The notes: generated by a model from the letters alone, not told the origin. DNA of 64,000 nucleotides from Bacteroidales bacterium (GCA_017438265.1 JAFRVZ010000067.1:1-64000); one strand, 5' to 3'. Shown: positions 40,694-49,502, numbered from the stretch's first letter. Translations and numbers: made by a program.

Positions 40694-41131
40694 ATGAAAA
40701 ATTACGGTAAACTTTTTAAATGGTTGCTGGTGGTGCTGCTGGTCATCAGCGTGGCCGTGCTCGTCTGGGGCTTCCTCGTGGGCTTCGAGTCGAACGGCGG
40801 TCAGGCTGTTGACGTCCTGTTCTACTGGGCATACGCGATGGTCGCCCTCGCGCTGATCGCCGTCGTCCTGGTAGGCCTCATCATCGGCTTCAAGAACAAC
40901 CCGAAGAGCGTTCTGAAGCTTCTCATCGGGCTTGTCGCCGTCGCCGCGATCTGCTTCGCGGTGTATATGATCTCGCCCGGCAAACCGGCTATGGGTATGC
41001 TCGAGCAGCCGTCAGCGACTACGCTCAGACTTACTGACACCATCCTTAACCTTACTTACTTCGCCGGCGGTCTTGCCATCCTGGCCATCGTCTTCGGCGA
41101 AATCATTGGGGCTCTCCGTTCTAAAAAATAA
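40694..41131 (+). CDS. Small polytopic membrane protein of the TonB-motor operon
   Basis: A 145-residue protein with four hydrophobic helices: residues about 8-30, 40-65, 75-95 and 120-140 (ILNLTYFAGGLAILAIVFGEIIGAL). There is no recognised domain. The conserved placement between exbB and exbD in Bacteroidales and the good codon use suggest a dedicated subunit or assembly factor of the energising motor. It lies 57 bp after exbB and 6 bp before exbD. Confidence 0.75.
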   Translation: MKNYGKLFKWLLVVLLVISVAVLVWGFLVGFESNGGQAVDVLFYWAYAMVALALIAVVLVGLIIGFKNNPKSVLKLLIGLVAVAAICFAVYMISPGKPAMGMLEQPSATTLRLTDTILNLTYFAGGLAILAIVFGEIIGALRSKK

Positions 41132-41137
41132 ACGGCT

Positions 41138-41719
41138 ATGGCTAATAAAAAGAAAACACCAGCATTAAATACGAGCTCGACGGCCGACATCGCATTCCTG
41201 CTTCTGTGCTACTTCCTCATGACTACGACCATGGGATCGCAGACGGGTCTGTCTCGTCGTCTGCCTCCGATGCCTGACGCGAACGCGAAGGTGGAGGACC
41301 AGAAGGTTAATCGCCGCAACATCATCGTTGTGAAGATTAACTCCGCCGACAGGCTCCTCGCCGGTAGTGAGGCCATTGACGTCAGCCAGCTGAAAGAAAA
41401 GATTAAGGAATTCCTTTCCAACCCCGCCGACGATCCGACGCTTCCCGAGAAGACGTTGACCGAGATCGAAGGCTACGGTCAGTATCCGGTCTCCAAGGGC
41501 GTTATCTCCCTGCAGAACGACCGTGGTACGAGCTATCACGCATACATCGCCGTTCAGAACGAGCTTGTCAAGGCCGTCGATGAACTCCGCGACGAATTTG
41601 CGAGAAGCACTTATGGAAAAGCGTTTGACCGCCTTACCGAGGAACAGCAGGAAATTGCGAAGAAGGCCATCCCTCAGAACATTTCCGAAGCTGAGCCTAA
41701 GGATGTATCCAAAAGATAA
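41138..41719 (+). CDS. exbD: ExbD/TolR biopolymer transport protein (first copy)
   Basis: A 193-residue bitopic protein. The single transmembrane helix begins TADIAFLLLCYFLMTT with the proton-relay Asp17. A periplasmic domain follows, and the C-terminus is longer than in classical ExbD and charged. It pairs with ExbB to convert proton flow into TonB motion. It is followed after 14 bp by a second exbD. Confidence 0.92.
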   Translation: MANKKKTPALNTSSTADIAFLLLCYFLMTTTMGSQTGLSRRLPPMPDANAKVEDQKVNRRNIIVVKINSADRLLAGSEAIDVSQLKEKIKEFLSNPADDPTLPEKTLTEIEGYGQYPVSKGVISLQNDRGTSYHAYIAVQNELVKAVDELRDEFARSTYGKAFDRLTEEQQEIAKKAIPQNISEAEPKDVSKR

Positions 41720-41733
41720 AGGAGAATAAGATT

Positions 41734-42201
41734 ATGTCAAAATTCGGTGGAAATTCCAAGAAAGAGGTCCCGCAGCCGAGCTCCGGTTCCCTCTCCGATA
41801 TCGTGTTCATGCTTTTGTTCTTCTTCATGGTTACAACCCAGATGCGCGAAACGGAGAACAAAGTCGTTGTGAAGCTCCCTGAGGCTTCGCAGTCCGTCAA
41901 GCTTGAAAGGAAGGACCTGGCTTCTTACATCAACATCGGTACCCCTACCCGCCAGTATCAGGCCCAGTACGGTACGGATGCACGTATCCAGCTCAACGAT
42001 TCCTTCAAGACCGTCGACGACATCCGCGACTTCATCGCCGCCGAGCGTGAAAGTATGAGCGAAGGCGACCGTCAGTTCATGACGACCGTTATCAAAGCTG
42101 ACGAGGACGTCCGTATGGGTATCATTACCGACGTGAAGCAGGAGCTGAGACGTTGCTCCGCCCTCAAGATCATGTACCAGGCCCGCCGTCCCGCCAACTA
42201 A
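41734..42201 (+). CDS. exbD: ExbD/TolR biopolymer transport protein (second copy)
   Basis: A 155-residue paralogue of the preceding protein, with Asp22 in the transmembrane segment SLSDIVFMLLFFFMVTT. The periplasmic part ends in a C-terminal ExbD-type fold (VIKADEDVRMGIITDVKQELR). Two ExbD copies behind one ExbB is common in Bacteroidota and may allow a mixed dimer. The operon ends in a strong terminator. Confidence 0.93.
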   Translation: MSKFGGNSKKEVPQPSSGSLSDIVFMLLFFFMVTTQMRETENKVVVKLPEASQSVKLERKDLASYINIGTPTRQYQAQYGTDARIQLNDSFKTVDDIRDFIAAERESMSEGDRQFMTTVIKADEDVRMGIITDVKQELRRCSALKIMYQARRPAN

Positions 42202-42221
42202 GGACCTGAAACATACCATTG

Positions 42222-42259
42222 CAAAACAGGCTGACCTTCCCGGTCAGCCTGTTTTGTTT
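42222..42259 (+). terminator. Terminator of the exbB-exbD operon
   Basis: CAAAACAGGCTGACC pairs over 15 bp with GGTCAGCCTGTTTTG around a 5-nt loop, followed by a short T-rich end. The hairpin repeat element copy B starts 11 bp later. Confidence 0.85.
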
Positions 42260-42269
42260 CTGCCCACTC

Positions 42270-42392
42270 GCGATTCAGGGCAGACTGTTCTTCCTTGAAA
42301 CGTCGCTTCGCGACCCCTCCCTGAAGGGCCCCTCCCTCTTATGTTGCCGAGGGTGGCACAGTTTCAAGGAAGAACAGTCTGCCCTGAATCGC
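42270..42392. repeat. Long-hairpin repeat element, copy B
   Basis: Perfect inverted 32-bp arms (42270-42301 and 42361-42392) enclose a 59-bp core. The core matches copy A (26548-26605) except for a few bases, while the arms are mostly different. The last arm base is part of the stop codon of the GH13 gene. It lies between two convergent transcription units and could add termination, but it has no T-run. Confidence 0.88.
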
Positions 42393-44452
42393 TAATAGTC
42401 CATCCGGTAAATGACGGCGGAAACGGGATTGAGCGTAATCCTGTCGGTCGTTTTGCCCGCCTTGTAAGTGGTTTTGCCGACGGTCGTGAACGCTTCCGCC
42501 CGGGGCCGGCCAAGGGTCGGGAATTCGGCGGTAACTTTCTTACCGCTGGGGTTGAGGGCGATCAGGTAGAGCTCGTCGCCGGCGAAGCGCTTGTAGACCA
42601 TCGGGTACGGCCGGTCCGGGTCGGAGACGTACTCCCAGTCGCCCGTATTGCTCATCGCCGGGGAGTCCTGGCGGAGCGCCAGGATCCGGCGGACATGGTT
42701 CAGCAGGGAGTTCGGGTCGGCGTCCTGCGCCTCGACCGTAAGGGCGCCGCCGTCCGTATCGACCGGCAGGAAGAGGTCCTGCGGCGCGCAGGTCGAGAAG
42801 CCGGCATTCGGTCCGGCGGTCCACTGCATCGGCGTCCGCGAGCCGGCGCGCTCGTTGACGAAGCCGGACGAGAAGACCTCGCGGGAGCCTTCCTTCTCCG
42901 GGGCGTCCGGATTGTACTTCATCCCGATTTCATCGCCGTAGTAGATGAACGGGATGCTCTTGAGGGTCAGGAAGAAGGTGATGGCGACCTTGAGCTGGTC
43001 GATGGTGTTGCGGGTCAGGATGTTGGGGCGCTGGACATCGTGGTTGGAGGTCTGAGGCGCCATGTAGCCGTACTGGCTGAGGGTCTTCACCGTGCGGGAG
43101 TAGTAGTCCACGAACTCGCGCACCTCGCCCTTGCCGGCCTTGTTGAAGTAGTTGGTCGCGTGCTGGCCGTAGGGCTCGGGGAGGATGAGTTTCGTGTAGC
43201 CGGTCGCGCTGCGCCACGGGAGGAAGAAATCGATATCGAAGCCCGCCGGGAGGGAGATCTCCGGGTCGGACCACTCCGCGAGGAGGACGTTGTCCGGATA
43301 GTGTTCGTGGATCCAGGCGGTCAGGCTCTTCCATTTCTCGCTGGTCAGCCGGTGGCCCGCATCGTTCTTGATCAGGCTCTGGGCCATGTCGACGCGGAAG
43401 CCGTCGGCGCCCTTGTCGAACCAGAAGACCATGATGTTCTGGAGCTCCTGCCAGACGGCCTTCGGGCCGGGGGCGTCGATGGACTGCTCCCAGGGATGGT
43501 CCGGGTCGGGATTCGCAAAGCCGTAGTTCAGGGCCGGCTGGGCCTCGTAGTAATTCTTGTAATAGTATTTTGCACGCGGGGCGTTCTTCTCGACGAAATT
43601 CCCGATCGTGCTGGACTGGGGGTTCGGCTGGCGGTAGCGCTCGGCGATGTCGGCCTTGTCCTTCTCGCTGATCTCGTCGGTCCAGATATAGTAGTCGCTG
43701 TAGCGCTGGTTCGCATCCGCCTCCATCGACTGGAGGAACCAGGCGTTCCGGTTGCTGGTGTGGCCGGCGACGAGGTCCATGATGACCTTGATGCCGCGCT
43801 TGTGGGCTTCCCGGATCAGGGTGACCATGTCCGTATTGGTCCCGAAGCGCGGATCGACCTTGTAATAGTCGATCACGTCGTAGCCGCCGTCCATCCACCC
43901 GGATTCATAGACCGGATTCAGCCAGATCGCGTTGACGCCGATGCTCTTGATATAGTCCAGCTTCGAGGTGATGCCGGGGATGTCCCCGATGCCGTTGCCG
44001 TCGGAGTCCATGTACGACGACGGGTAGATCTGGTAAAACACGGCCCGGTCGAGCCACGCCGGGTACTTCTTCGCCGGCGCGCCTTCCTCCACGGACAGCC
44101 CCGCTTCGGTCCATTCCAGGATTCCGCCGTCCAGGTTGTAGACCCGGAATCCGGCTTCTTCCAGGATGCCGGAGGCATTGCGCCCCCGCACCCCGCTGCG
44201 GCAGTACACCGCCAGCGGCACATTCTTGCTCAGCTTCACCAGCGCCTCCGCGCGGAACGTCTCCTGCCGGACATCGATCAGGACGCTTCCCGGAATATGC
44301 CCCTCGGCATACTCCTCCGCCGTCCTTACATCCACCACCTGCACGCCCCCGAAGGCGATCAGCTCGGCAAAGCGCGCCGCGGAAACATTCTCAAACGCCT
44401 GCGCGCCCGGGGCGACCAGCGCCAGCGCAATACAGCAAATCCACTTTTTCAT
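42392..44452 (-). CDS. Rhodanese domain fused to GH13 alpha-amylase-family enzyme
   Basis: A 686-residue exported protein in one uninterrupted frame; signal peptide about 1-19. Residues 22-120 are a rhodanese domain with active-site Cys84 in the loop CRSGVRGR and the EYAEGHIPGSVLID motif. Residues about 132-686 are a GH13 enzyme: GGYDVIDYYKVD, nucleophile Asp355 (GFRVDMA), acid/base Glu393 (LLAEWSD) and Asp472 (SNHDVQR), all present. It likely hydrolyses alpha-1,4 or alpha-1,6 glucans in the periplasm or at the surface. The joining of a sulfur-transfer domain to a glucosidase is unusual. A TATATTTA near 44472 is a possible -7 element. Confidence 0.9.
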   Translation of the reverse strand: MKKWICCIALALVAPGAQAFENVSAARFAELIAFGGVQVVDVRTAEEYAEGHIPGSVLIDVRQETFRAEALVKLSKNVPLAVYCRSGVRGRNASGILEEAGFRVYNLDGGILEWTEAGLSVEEGAPAKKYPAWLDRAVFYQIYPSSYMDSDGNGIGDIPGITSKLDYIKSIGVNAIWLNPVYESGWMDGGYDVIDYYKVDPRFGTNTDMVTLIREAHKRGIKVIMDLVAGHTSNRNAWFLQSMEADANQRYSDYYIWTDEISEKDKADIAERYRQPNPQSSTIGNFVEKNAPRAKYYYKNYYEAQPALNYGFANPDPDHPWEQSIDAPGPKAVWQELQNIMVFWFDKGADGFRVDMAQSLIKNDAGHRLTSEKWKSLTAWIHEHYPDNVLLAEWSDPEISLPAGFDIDFFLPWRSATGYTKLILPEPYGQHATNYFNKAGKGEVREFVDYYSRTVKTLSQYGYMAPQTSNHDVQRPNILTRNTIDQLKVAITFFLTLKSIPFIYYGDEIGMKYNPDAPEKEGSREVFSSGFVNERAGSRTPMQWTAGPNAGFSTCAPQDLFLPVDTDGGALTVEAQDADPNSLLNHVRRILALRQDSPAMSNTGDWEYVSDPDRPYPMVYKRFAGDELYLIALNPSGKKVTAEFPTLGRPRAEAFTTVGKTTYKAGKTTDRITLNPVSAVIYRMDY

Positions 44453-44513
44453 CCGATTCCGTTTCTTTCCATAAATATAACGATTATTCGGCTGAATGTC
44501 CGCAGTAGGTCCT

Positions 44514-44660
44514 GCGATTCAGGGCGACATAAGAGGGGAAAGGGGCGCCATCAGGCGCCGTGCCGGAGCGTCAGCGAGATGTCGTAAGACATCGAAGCAG
44601 CGGAGGCACCGACGGTTGCGCAGCAATCGTCGCAGTCCCCCTGGGGGGTGCAGGGGGGGA
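44514..44660. repeat. Chain of small hairpins with a 12-bp match to repeat element B
   Basis: Starts GCGATTCAGGGC, the inverse of the end of copy B at 42381-42392, followed by ACATAAGAGGGG, which resembles the repeat core. Then come GGCGCC-ATCA-GGCGCC (44544-44559), GTGCC..GGCAC enclosing GATGTC-GTAA-GACATC (44560-44609), a 10-bp stem at 44610-44632 with one mismatch, and CCCCC-T-GGGGG (44637-44647). No protein is encoded. Confidence 0.6.
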
Positions 44661-44672
44661 AATAGGGACTAT

Positions 44673-44706
44673 CAGTTTATTCCGCAATTCATTGCGGAAT
44701 AAACTG
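44673..44706 (-). terminator. 16-bp hairpin at the end of the TonB gene
   Basis: CAGTTTATTCCGCAAT (44673-44688) and ATTGCGGAATAAACTG (44691-44706) pair perfectly around a 2-bp loop. One arm is the last five codons of the TonB gene and the loop holds part of its TGA stop. There is no clear T-run after it on the minus strand, so it may protect the mRNA end rather than terminate by itself. Confidence 0.55.
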
Positions 44707-45408
44707 GTAGACGATGTCGCCGGTCTGGCGGGCGGGGGCGGTCGTGGATTTGGAGAATTTGGAGAGGCGGGCGGCGCGGACGGCGAAGTTGCGCAGGCAG
44801 GCGTCGGCGGAGGAGACGTCCTCCTGAACCTTGGCGTTGACGACGTTGCCGGCATTGTCGACCGTGATGATGACCGTGACGAGGCCGCCGCCCATGCAGC
44901 GGTAGGCGGGGATGCTGAGGTGGCTGGCCTTGCGGCCGTCGAGGGAATAGGAGACGACCGACGGGCCCTTGTAGGGTTCATCGGTCTTTTTCGTGTCGTC
45001 CTTCTTCGGATTGTCCGGCGGCGCGACGTAGTCATCTTCGTCCGCGGCGCGCTCGACGCCGCCTTCGAGTTCCTGCTGCAGGCGTTCCGCATCCTTGTAG
45101 AGCTGTTCCGCATCGGTGCCGCGGTCGTCCTTGAGGCTGCTGCGGTCGACGGCGACGTTGCGCACCGGCAGGCTGCCGGCCTCGCTGGCGGCGATCAGGT
45201 CCTCGATGCGGCGGGAGATGTCCTCCTTGAAGACCTGCTCGTGCTGCTGCCGCTCGATCTCCTCCTGCCGGGAGAAATCCAGCACGAAGGAGTTCTCCTT
45301 CCGGAGCGCATAGCCGATCTGGACGACAAGCAGGACGATGATCACCACGAGATGGAAAATCACGGTGAAATACAGTCCTGCCTTATCTTCGCCCCGGAGC
45401 TTTTTCAT
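44689..45408 (-). CDS. TonB family energy transducer
   Basis: A 239-residue protein with one N-terminal transmembrane helix (residues 12-33, TVIFHLVVIIVLLVVQIGYAL), a charged helical middle (about 40-145), and a C-terminal TonB-like domain (about 150-239) with VVSYSLDGRKA, GGGLVTVIITVDNAGNVVNAKV and a final QTGDIVYQFIPQ. It connects the ExbB/ExbD motor to outer-membrane receptors. The Pro-rich spacer is short (YVAPPDNPKKDD). It follows uridine kinase after 6 bp. Confidence 0.85.
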   Translation of the reverse strand: MKKLRGEDKAGLYFTVIFHLVVIIVLLVVQIGYALRKENSFVLDFSRQEEIERQQHEQVFKEDISRRIEDLIAASEAGSLPVRNVAVDRSSLKDDRGTDAEQLYKDAERLQQELEGGVERAADEDDYVAPPDNPKKDDTKKTDEPYKGPSVVSYSLDGRKASHLSIPAYRCMGGGLVTVIITVDNAGNVVNAKVQEDVSSADACLRNFAVRAARLSKFSKSTTAPARQTGDIVYQFIPQ

Positions 45409-45414
45409 CGGAAT

Positions 45415-46032
45415 CTATTTTTGCATCCGGAGGGATTTCTCGATGGTCGCGGAGATGACGTCGATGGCGACTTTGTTGTGGCCGCCCTGGGGGATGATGA
45501 TGTCCGCGTAGCGCTTGCTGGGCTCGATGAACTGGAGGTACATCGGCTTCACGGTATTGGTATAGCGTTCGATGACCCACTCGACGGTCTTGCCGCGTTC
45601 GACGATGTCGCGCGCCATGACGCGCATCAGGCGGTCGTCATCGTCGGCGTCCACGAAGATCTTGATGTCGAGCTGTTCGCGGAGCTTCGGGTCGCAGAAG
45701 GCGAGGATGCCCTCGACGATGATGACGTCCGTCGGCTCGACGTGGACGGTCTCGGTCTTGGAGCGGGAGCAGGTAATATAGGAGTAGACCGGCTGCTCGA
45801 TCGCCTCCCCCGCCTTCAGCTGCTTGAGCTGGACGGTCAGGAGATCGAAGTCGATGGCATCCGGATGGTCGAAATTCTGCTTGCGCTTCTCTTCCTCCGT
45901 GAGGTGGCTGGAATCCTTGTAGTAGGAATCCTCGGGGATGACGGTGACTTTCTCCTGCAGGCGGTCGACGATGGCCCGCACGACAGTCGTTTTTCCGGAA
46001 CCGGAACCTCCGGCGATACCAATAACCAGCAT
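45415..46032 (-). CDS. udk: Uridine kinase
   Basis: A 205-residue kinase with the P-loop GIAGGSGSGKTTV (residues 5-17), DSYYKD, the FDHPDAIDFDLL motif and VIIVEGILAF. It phosphorylates uridine and cytidine to UMP and CMP in pyrimidine salvage. It lies 38 bp downstream of asnS and 6 bp upstream of the TonB gene on the same strand. Confidence 0.95.
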   Translation of the reverse strand: MLVIGIAGGSGSGKTTVVRAIVDRLQEKVTVIPEDSYYKDSSHLTEEEKRKQNFDHPDAIDFDLLTVQLKQLKAGEAIEQPVYSYITCSRSKTETVHVEPTDVIIVEGILAFCDPKLREQLDIKIFVDADDDDRLMRVMARDIVERGKTVEWVIERYTNTVKPMYLQFIEPSKRYADIIIPQGGHNKVAIDVISATIEKSLRMQK

Positions 46033-46070
46033 ATTACTATCAGTTTACAAATCCACTTCCGACGAGTTCG

Positions 46071-47474
46071 CTAGAACTCGGCGTTTTTCGGGGTTCTCGG
46101 GAACGGGATGACGTCACGGATGTTGGTCACGCCGGTCACGAAGAGGAGCAGGCGCTCGAAACCGAGGCCGAAGCCGCTGTGGGGGCAGGAGCCGAAGCGG
46201 CGGGTGTCGATGTACCACTCGAGGTTCCTGCGGCTCATGCCGAGCTCGGCGATACGGGCCTCGAGCTTCTCCAGGGAGGCTTCGCGCTCGGAGCCGCCGA
46301 TGATCTCGCCGATCTTCGGGAAGAGCACGTCCATCGCGCGGACGGTCTTGCCGTTCTCGTCCTGCTTCATATAGAAGGCCTTGATGTCCTTCGGGTAGCC
46401 GGTCAGGATCACCGGTTTTCCGAAGTGCTTCTCGACCAGGAAGCGCTCGTGCTCGCTCTGCAGGTCCACGCCCCAGGAAACGGGGTACTCGAACTGCACG
46501 CCGTCCGCGACCGCCTGCTCGAGGATCTTGATGCCCTCGGTATACTCGAGGCGGACGAAATCCGTCTTCACGACGCTCTCGAGGCGCGCGATCAGACCGT
46601 CGTCGTAGCGGTCATTGAGGAACTTGACGTCGTCGTAGCAGTGGTCGAGGGCGTACCGGACCAGGTGCTTGATGAAGTCCTCAGCGAGGTCCATGTTGTC
46701 GTTGGTGTCGTAGAAGGCCATTTCCGGCTCGATCAACCAGAACTCCGCGAGGTGGCGCGGGGTGTTGGAGTTCTCGGCGCGGAAGGTCGGGCCGAAGGTG
46801 TAGATCTCGCCGAGCGCGGTCGCGCCGAGCTCGCCTTCGAGCTGGCCGCTGACCGTCAGGCTCGTCTGCTTGCCGAAGAAGTCCTTCGTGAAGTCCGGCT
46901 CGCCCTTCTTGTTCTTCGGGACGTTGTTCAGGTCCAGGGTCGTGACCTGGAACATCTGGCCGGCGCCTTCCGCGTCGGAGGCGGTGATCAGCGGGGTATG
47001 GAGGTAGACGAACCCTTTCGAATGGAAGTATTCGTGGATGGCGAAGGCCATCTGGTTGCGGATGCGGAGGACGGCGCCGAAGGTATTGGTGCGCATGCGC
47101 ATATGGCCGACGGTGCGCAGGTACTCGAAGGAGGTGTCCTTCTTCTGGAGCGGGTAGCGCATCGGATCGCACTCGCCGTAGACCTCGATCGCGCGGGCTT
47201 TGATTTCGACGGCCTGGCCGCTGCCGACGGACTCCACGAGGGCGCCGGTCACGGCGATGCAGGCGCCGGTCGAGATCTTCGCGAGGACCTCGGCGCCGAT
47301 CTCGGCCTTGTCGACCACGATCTGGATATTGTTGATGGTAGAACCGTCATTGAGGGCAATGAACGCGATTTCCTTGTTTCCTCTCTTCGTCCGGACCCAT
47401 CCTTTGGCCAGGACATCCTGCCCCGGCTTCATCCGGAGCAAATCTTTCACCTTGGTTCTGACAATCTTTTCCAT
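46071..47474 (-). CDS. asnS: Asparaginyl-tRNA synthetase
   Basis: A 467-residue class II synthetase. The N-terminal OB-fold anticodon-binding domain (about 1-120, [25 protein letters not shown]) is followed by the catalytic core with motif 2 ([25 protein letters not shown]) and motif 3 ([15 protein letters not shown]). It charges tRNA-Asn in the cytoplasm. A TATATTTG promoter precedes it, in the gap after the S41 protease gene. Confidence 0.96.
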   Translation of the reverse strand: MEKIVRTKVKDLLRMKPGQDVLAKGWVRTKRGNKEIAFIALNDGSTINNIQIVVDKAEIGAEVLAKISTGACIAVTGALVESVGSGQAVEIKARAIEVYGECDPMRYPLQKKDTSFEYLRTVGHMRMRTNTFGAVLRIRNQMAFAIHEYFHSKGFVYLHTPLITASDAEGAGQMFQVTTLDLNNVPKNKKGEPDFTKDFFGKQTSLTVSGQLEGELGATALGEIYTFGPTFRAENSNTPRHLAEFWLIEPEMAFYDTNDNMDLAEDFIKHLVRYALDHCYDDVKFLNDRYDDGLIARLESVVKTDFVRLEYTEGIKILEQAVADGVQFEYPVSWGVDLQSEHERFLVEKHFGKPVILTGYPKDIKAFYMKQDENGKTVRAMDVLFPKIGEIIGGSEREASLEKLEARIAELGMSRRNLEWYIDTRRFGSCPHSGFGLGFERLLLFVTGVTNIRDVIPFPRTPKNAEF

Positions 47475-47493
47475 TCTCTATTCTTAAATTTTA

Positions 47494-47501
47494 CAAATAT
47501 A
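47494..47501 (-). promoter_or_regulatory. -7 element of asnS
   Basis: The minus strand reads TATATTTG, 19 bp before the ATG at 47474, separating asnS-udk-tonB from the upstream S41 operon. Confidence 0.55.
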
Positions 47502-47504
47502 CGA

Positions 47505-49094
47505 TTAATTCACCGAATGGGGCTTCAGGGCCTCCTTGATCGTGTCGTCCAGGTCGAAATAAAGGTGATAGAAGGCCTTGTCCCCGAGCCTGGAGTAGCG
47601 GCCGACCAGGGCGCGTACCTGCGGCATCAGGTAGCCGGCGGTTATGGCCCATTCGCTGCGGTCCTTCGGGCGGATGCCGTCGCGGGAGGCAGCGAACTGC
47701 AGGAATCCCTGCTCCAGGCCCGCCCCGTCGAGGTAGGAGACCAGCGCGTCAAAATCCTCGATGGCGGAGAGCTGCGCCTTGTGACCGTCGAAGAAAGCGG
47801 AGGCGAAGCGCATCGCCGTGGCTTTGCGGTTGCACTGGACATAGAAATCCGTCGCGCGGGTCGTGTCCATCGGGACGAAGACGTCCGGGATAATGCCGCC
47901 CCCGCCGTAGACGGTCCTGCCGCCGACGGTCAGGTAGGCCTCGTCCCTGTTGACCTTGATGCTGTCCGCATCGACCAGCTCGCCGTCGTTGTAGCGGTTG
48001 TAGATGTCATAGGCGTAATCGTCGGCATAGGGCTTCTGGATGCAGCGGCCGGACGGCGTGTAGAAACGGGCGACCGTGACACGCACGCCCGAGCCGTCGG
48101 AGAAATACATCGGTTCCTGGACCAGGCCCTTGCCGAAGGTCCGGCGGCCGATGATGACGCCACGGTCGTTGTCCTGGATCGCGCCGGCGAAGATTTCGCT
48201 CGAAGAGGCGGAGCCTTCGTTGACGAGAACCGTGAGTTCGACGTCCTTGAGGAAGCCGTGTCCGTCGGCGTTATACTCCTCGCGCGGCCGGTGGAGGCCC
48301 TCCATATAGACGATGCCCGCTCCCTTCGGAAGGAAGAGGTTCGAGAGGTTCAGCGCCTGGTCGAAATAGCCGCCGGTGTTGTCCCGGAGGTCGAAGATGA
48401 GGTGTTTCATCCCCTTCGCGAGCAGTTCGGCGCCGGCGGCGAAGAACTCCGTCGTCGTCGTGCGCGTAAACTTGGAAAGGCGGATGTAACCGGTCTCGGC
48501 GTCCACCATGAAGTAGGCGTCGATGCTGTTGACGGGAATCTTGCCGCGGGTGATCTCGAAGGGAATCACTTCCCCGTCGCGCAGGACCGTGACCGTCACC
48601 TTCGTGCCGGCGGGGCCCTTCATCCGGCGGACCATGCTGTCCTGCGGGAAGCGCACGCCGGCGATGACCTTGTCGTCGACCTTCAGGAGGCGGTCTCCCT
48701 GCAGCAGGCCGATCTTCTCCGAAGGGCCGCCGGGGATGACCTCAAGCACGATCGCCGTGTCGTTCGGGACGTTGAACTGGATGCCGATGCCGTCGAAGTT
48801 GCCGGCCAGCTCGGTCTCGCTCTCCTCGAGTTCGACCGGGGGCATATAAACCGTGTGGGGATCCAGCTTCGAGAGGGCGGCGACGATCGCCGCCTCCGTA
48901 GCCTCCTTGTAGTCCACGGTATCCACATAGTTCGCCGCCACGTTTTCGAGGACGAGGTTCAGCTTCTGCCACTCGTTCCCGCGGATCCGGATCGCCTTCG
49001 TTTCCCTGTACTTGTCCAGGGTTACGACGAGCAGCGCGCCCACGACGATGCCGAGCAGCGCAATCCAGACGGAGGAATACTTTCCGTTCTTCAT
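47505..49094 (-). CDS. S41 family C-terminal processing peptidase
   Basis: A 529-residue protein anchored by an N-terminal helix (VWIALLGIVVGALLVVTLD). A PDZ domain (about 80-165) includes GIGIQFNV and the GDRLLKVDDKVI strand. The S41 catalytic site follows: Ser near 298 in VNEGSASSSEIFAGA and Lys near 322 in RRTFGKGLVQ. It cleaves unstructured C-termini in the periplasm. The 200-residue C-terminal extension is typical of Bacteroidota S41 proteins. The gene is 3 bp after the dCMP deaminase gene. Confidence 0.93.
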   Translation of the reverse strand: MKNGKYSSVWIALLGIVVGALLVVTLDKYRETKAIRIRGNEWQKLNLVLENVAANYVDTVDYKEATEAAIVAALSKLDPHTVYMPPVELEESETELAGNFDGIGIQFNVPNDTAIVLEVIPGGPSEKIGLLQGDRLLKVDDKVIAGVRFPQDSMVRRMKGPAGTKVTVTVLRDGEVIPFEITRGKIPVNSIDAYFMVDAETGYIRLSKFTRTTTTEFFAAGAELLAKGMKHLIFDLRDNTGGYFDQALNLSNLFLPKGAGIVYMEGLHRPREEYNADGHGFLKDVELTVLVNEGSASSSEIFAGAIQDNDRGVIIGRRTFGKGLVQEPMYFSDGSGVRVTVARFYTPSGRCIQKPYADDYAYDIYNRYNDGELVDADSIKVNRDEAYLTVGGRTVYGGGGIIPDVFVPMDTTRATDFYVQCNRKATAMRFASAFFDGHKAQLSAIEDFDALVSYLDGAGLEQGFLQFAASRDGIRPKDRSEWAITAGYLMPQVRALVGRYSRLGDKAFYHLYFDLDDTIKEALKPHSVN

Positions 49095-49097
49095 GGC

Positions 49098-49502
49098 CTA
49101 GTCCACTTTTTCGACCTCCACGCCGGCGCGGCGCAGCAGGTCAATGCCGTCCGTCAGCCGGTACTCGTCGCGGTACACGACGCGCTTGATGCCGGCCTGG
49201 ATAATCAGTTTCGAACATTCGATGCAGGGAGACGCCGTTACGTAGAGCGTCGCGCCGCTGCTGCTGTTGCCGGATTTCGCCACCTTGGTGATGGCGTTCG
49301 CCTCGGCGTGGAGGACATACGGCTTCGTGACGCCGTTCTCGTCCTCGCAGACGTTCTCGAAGCCCGACGGCGTCCCGTTGTAGCCGTCGGAGATGATCAT
49401 CTGGTCCTTCACGAGCAGGGCGCCGACCTGGCGGCGCTTGCAGTACGAGTTCTTGGCCCAGACGGCCGCCATCTCGATGTATCTTTCGTCGAATTTTTCC
49501 AT
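49098..49502 (-). CDS. dCMP deaminase
   Basis: A 134-residue cytidine/deoxycytidylate deaminase-fold enzyme. The zinc site is complete: HAEANAI with the proton-shuttle Glu, and the PCIECSKLI motif with two Cys. Near the start SYCKRRQVGALLVKDQMIISDGYNGTPSG is the substrate-binding segment. It converts dCMP to dUMP for dTMP synthesis. Gaps of 1 bp upstream and 3 bp downstream place it in an operon with acyl-CoA ligase and S41 protease. Confidence 0.93.
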   Translation of the reverse strand: MEKFDERYIEMAAVWAKNSYCKRRQVGALLVKDQMIISDGYNGTPSGFENVCEDENGVTKPYVLHAEANAITKVAKSGNSSSGATLYVTASPCIECSKLIIQAGIKRVVYRDEYRLTDGIDLLRRAGVEVEKVD

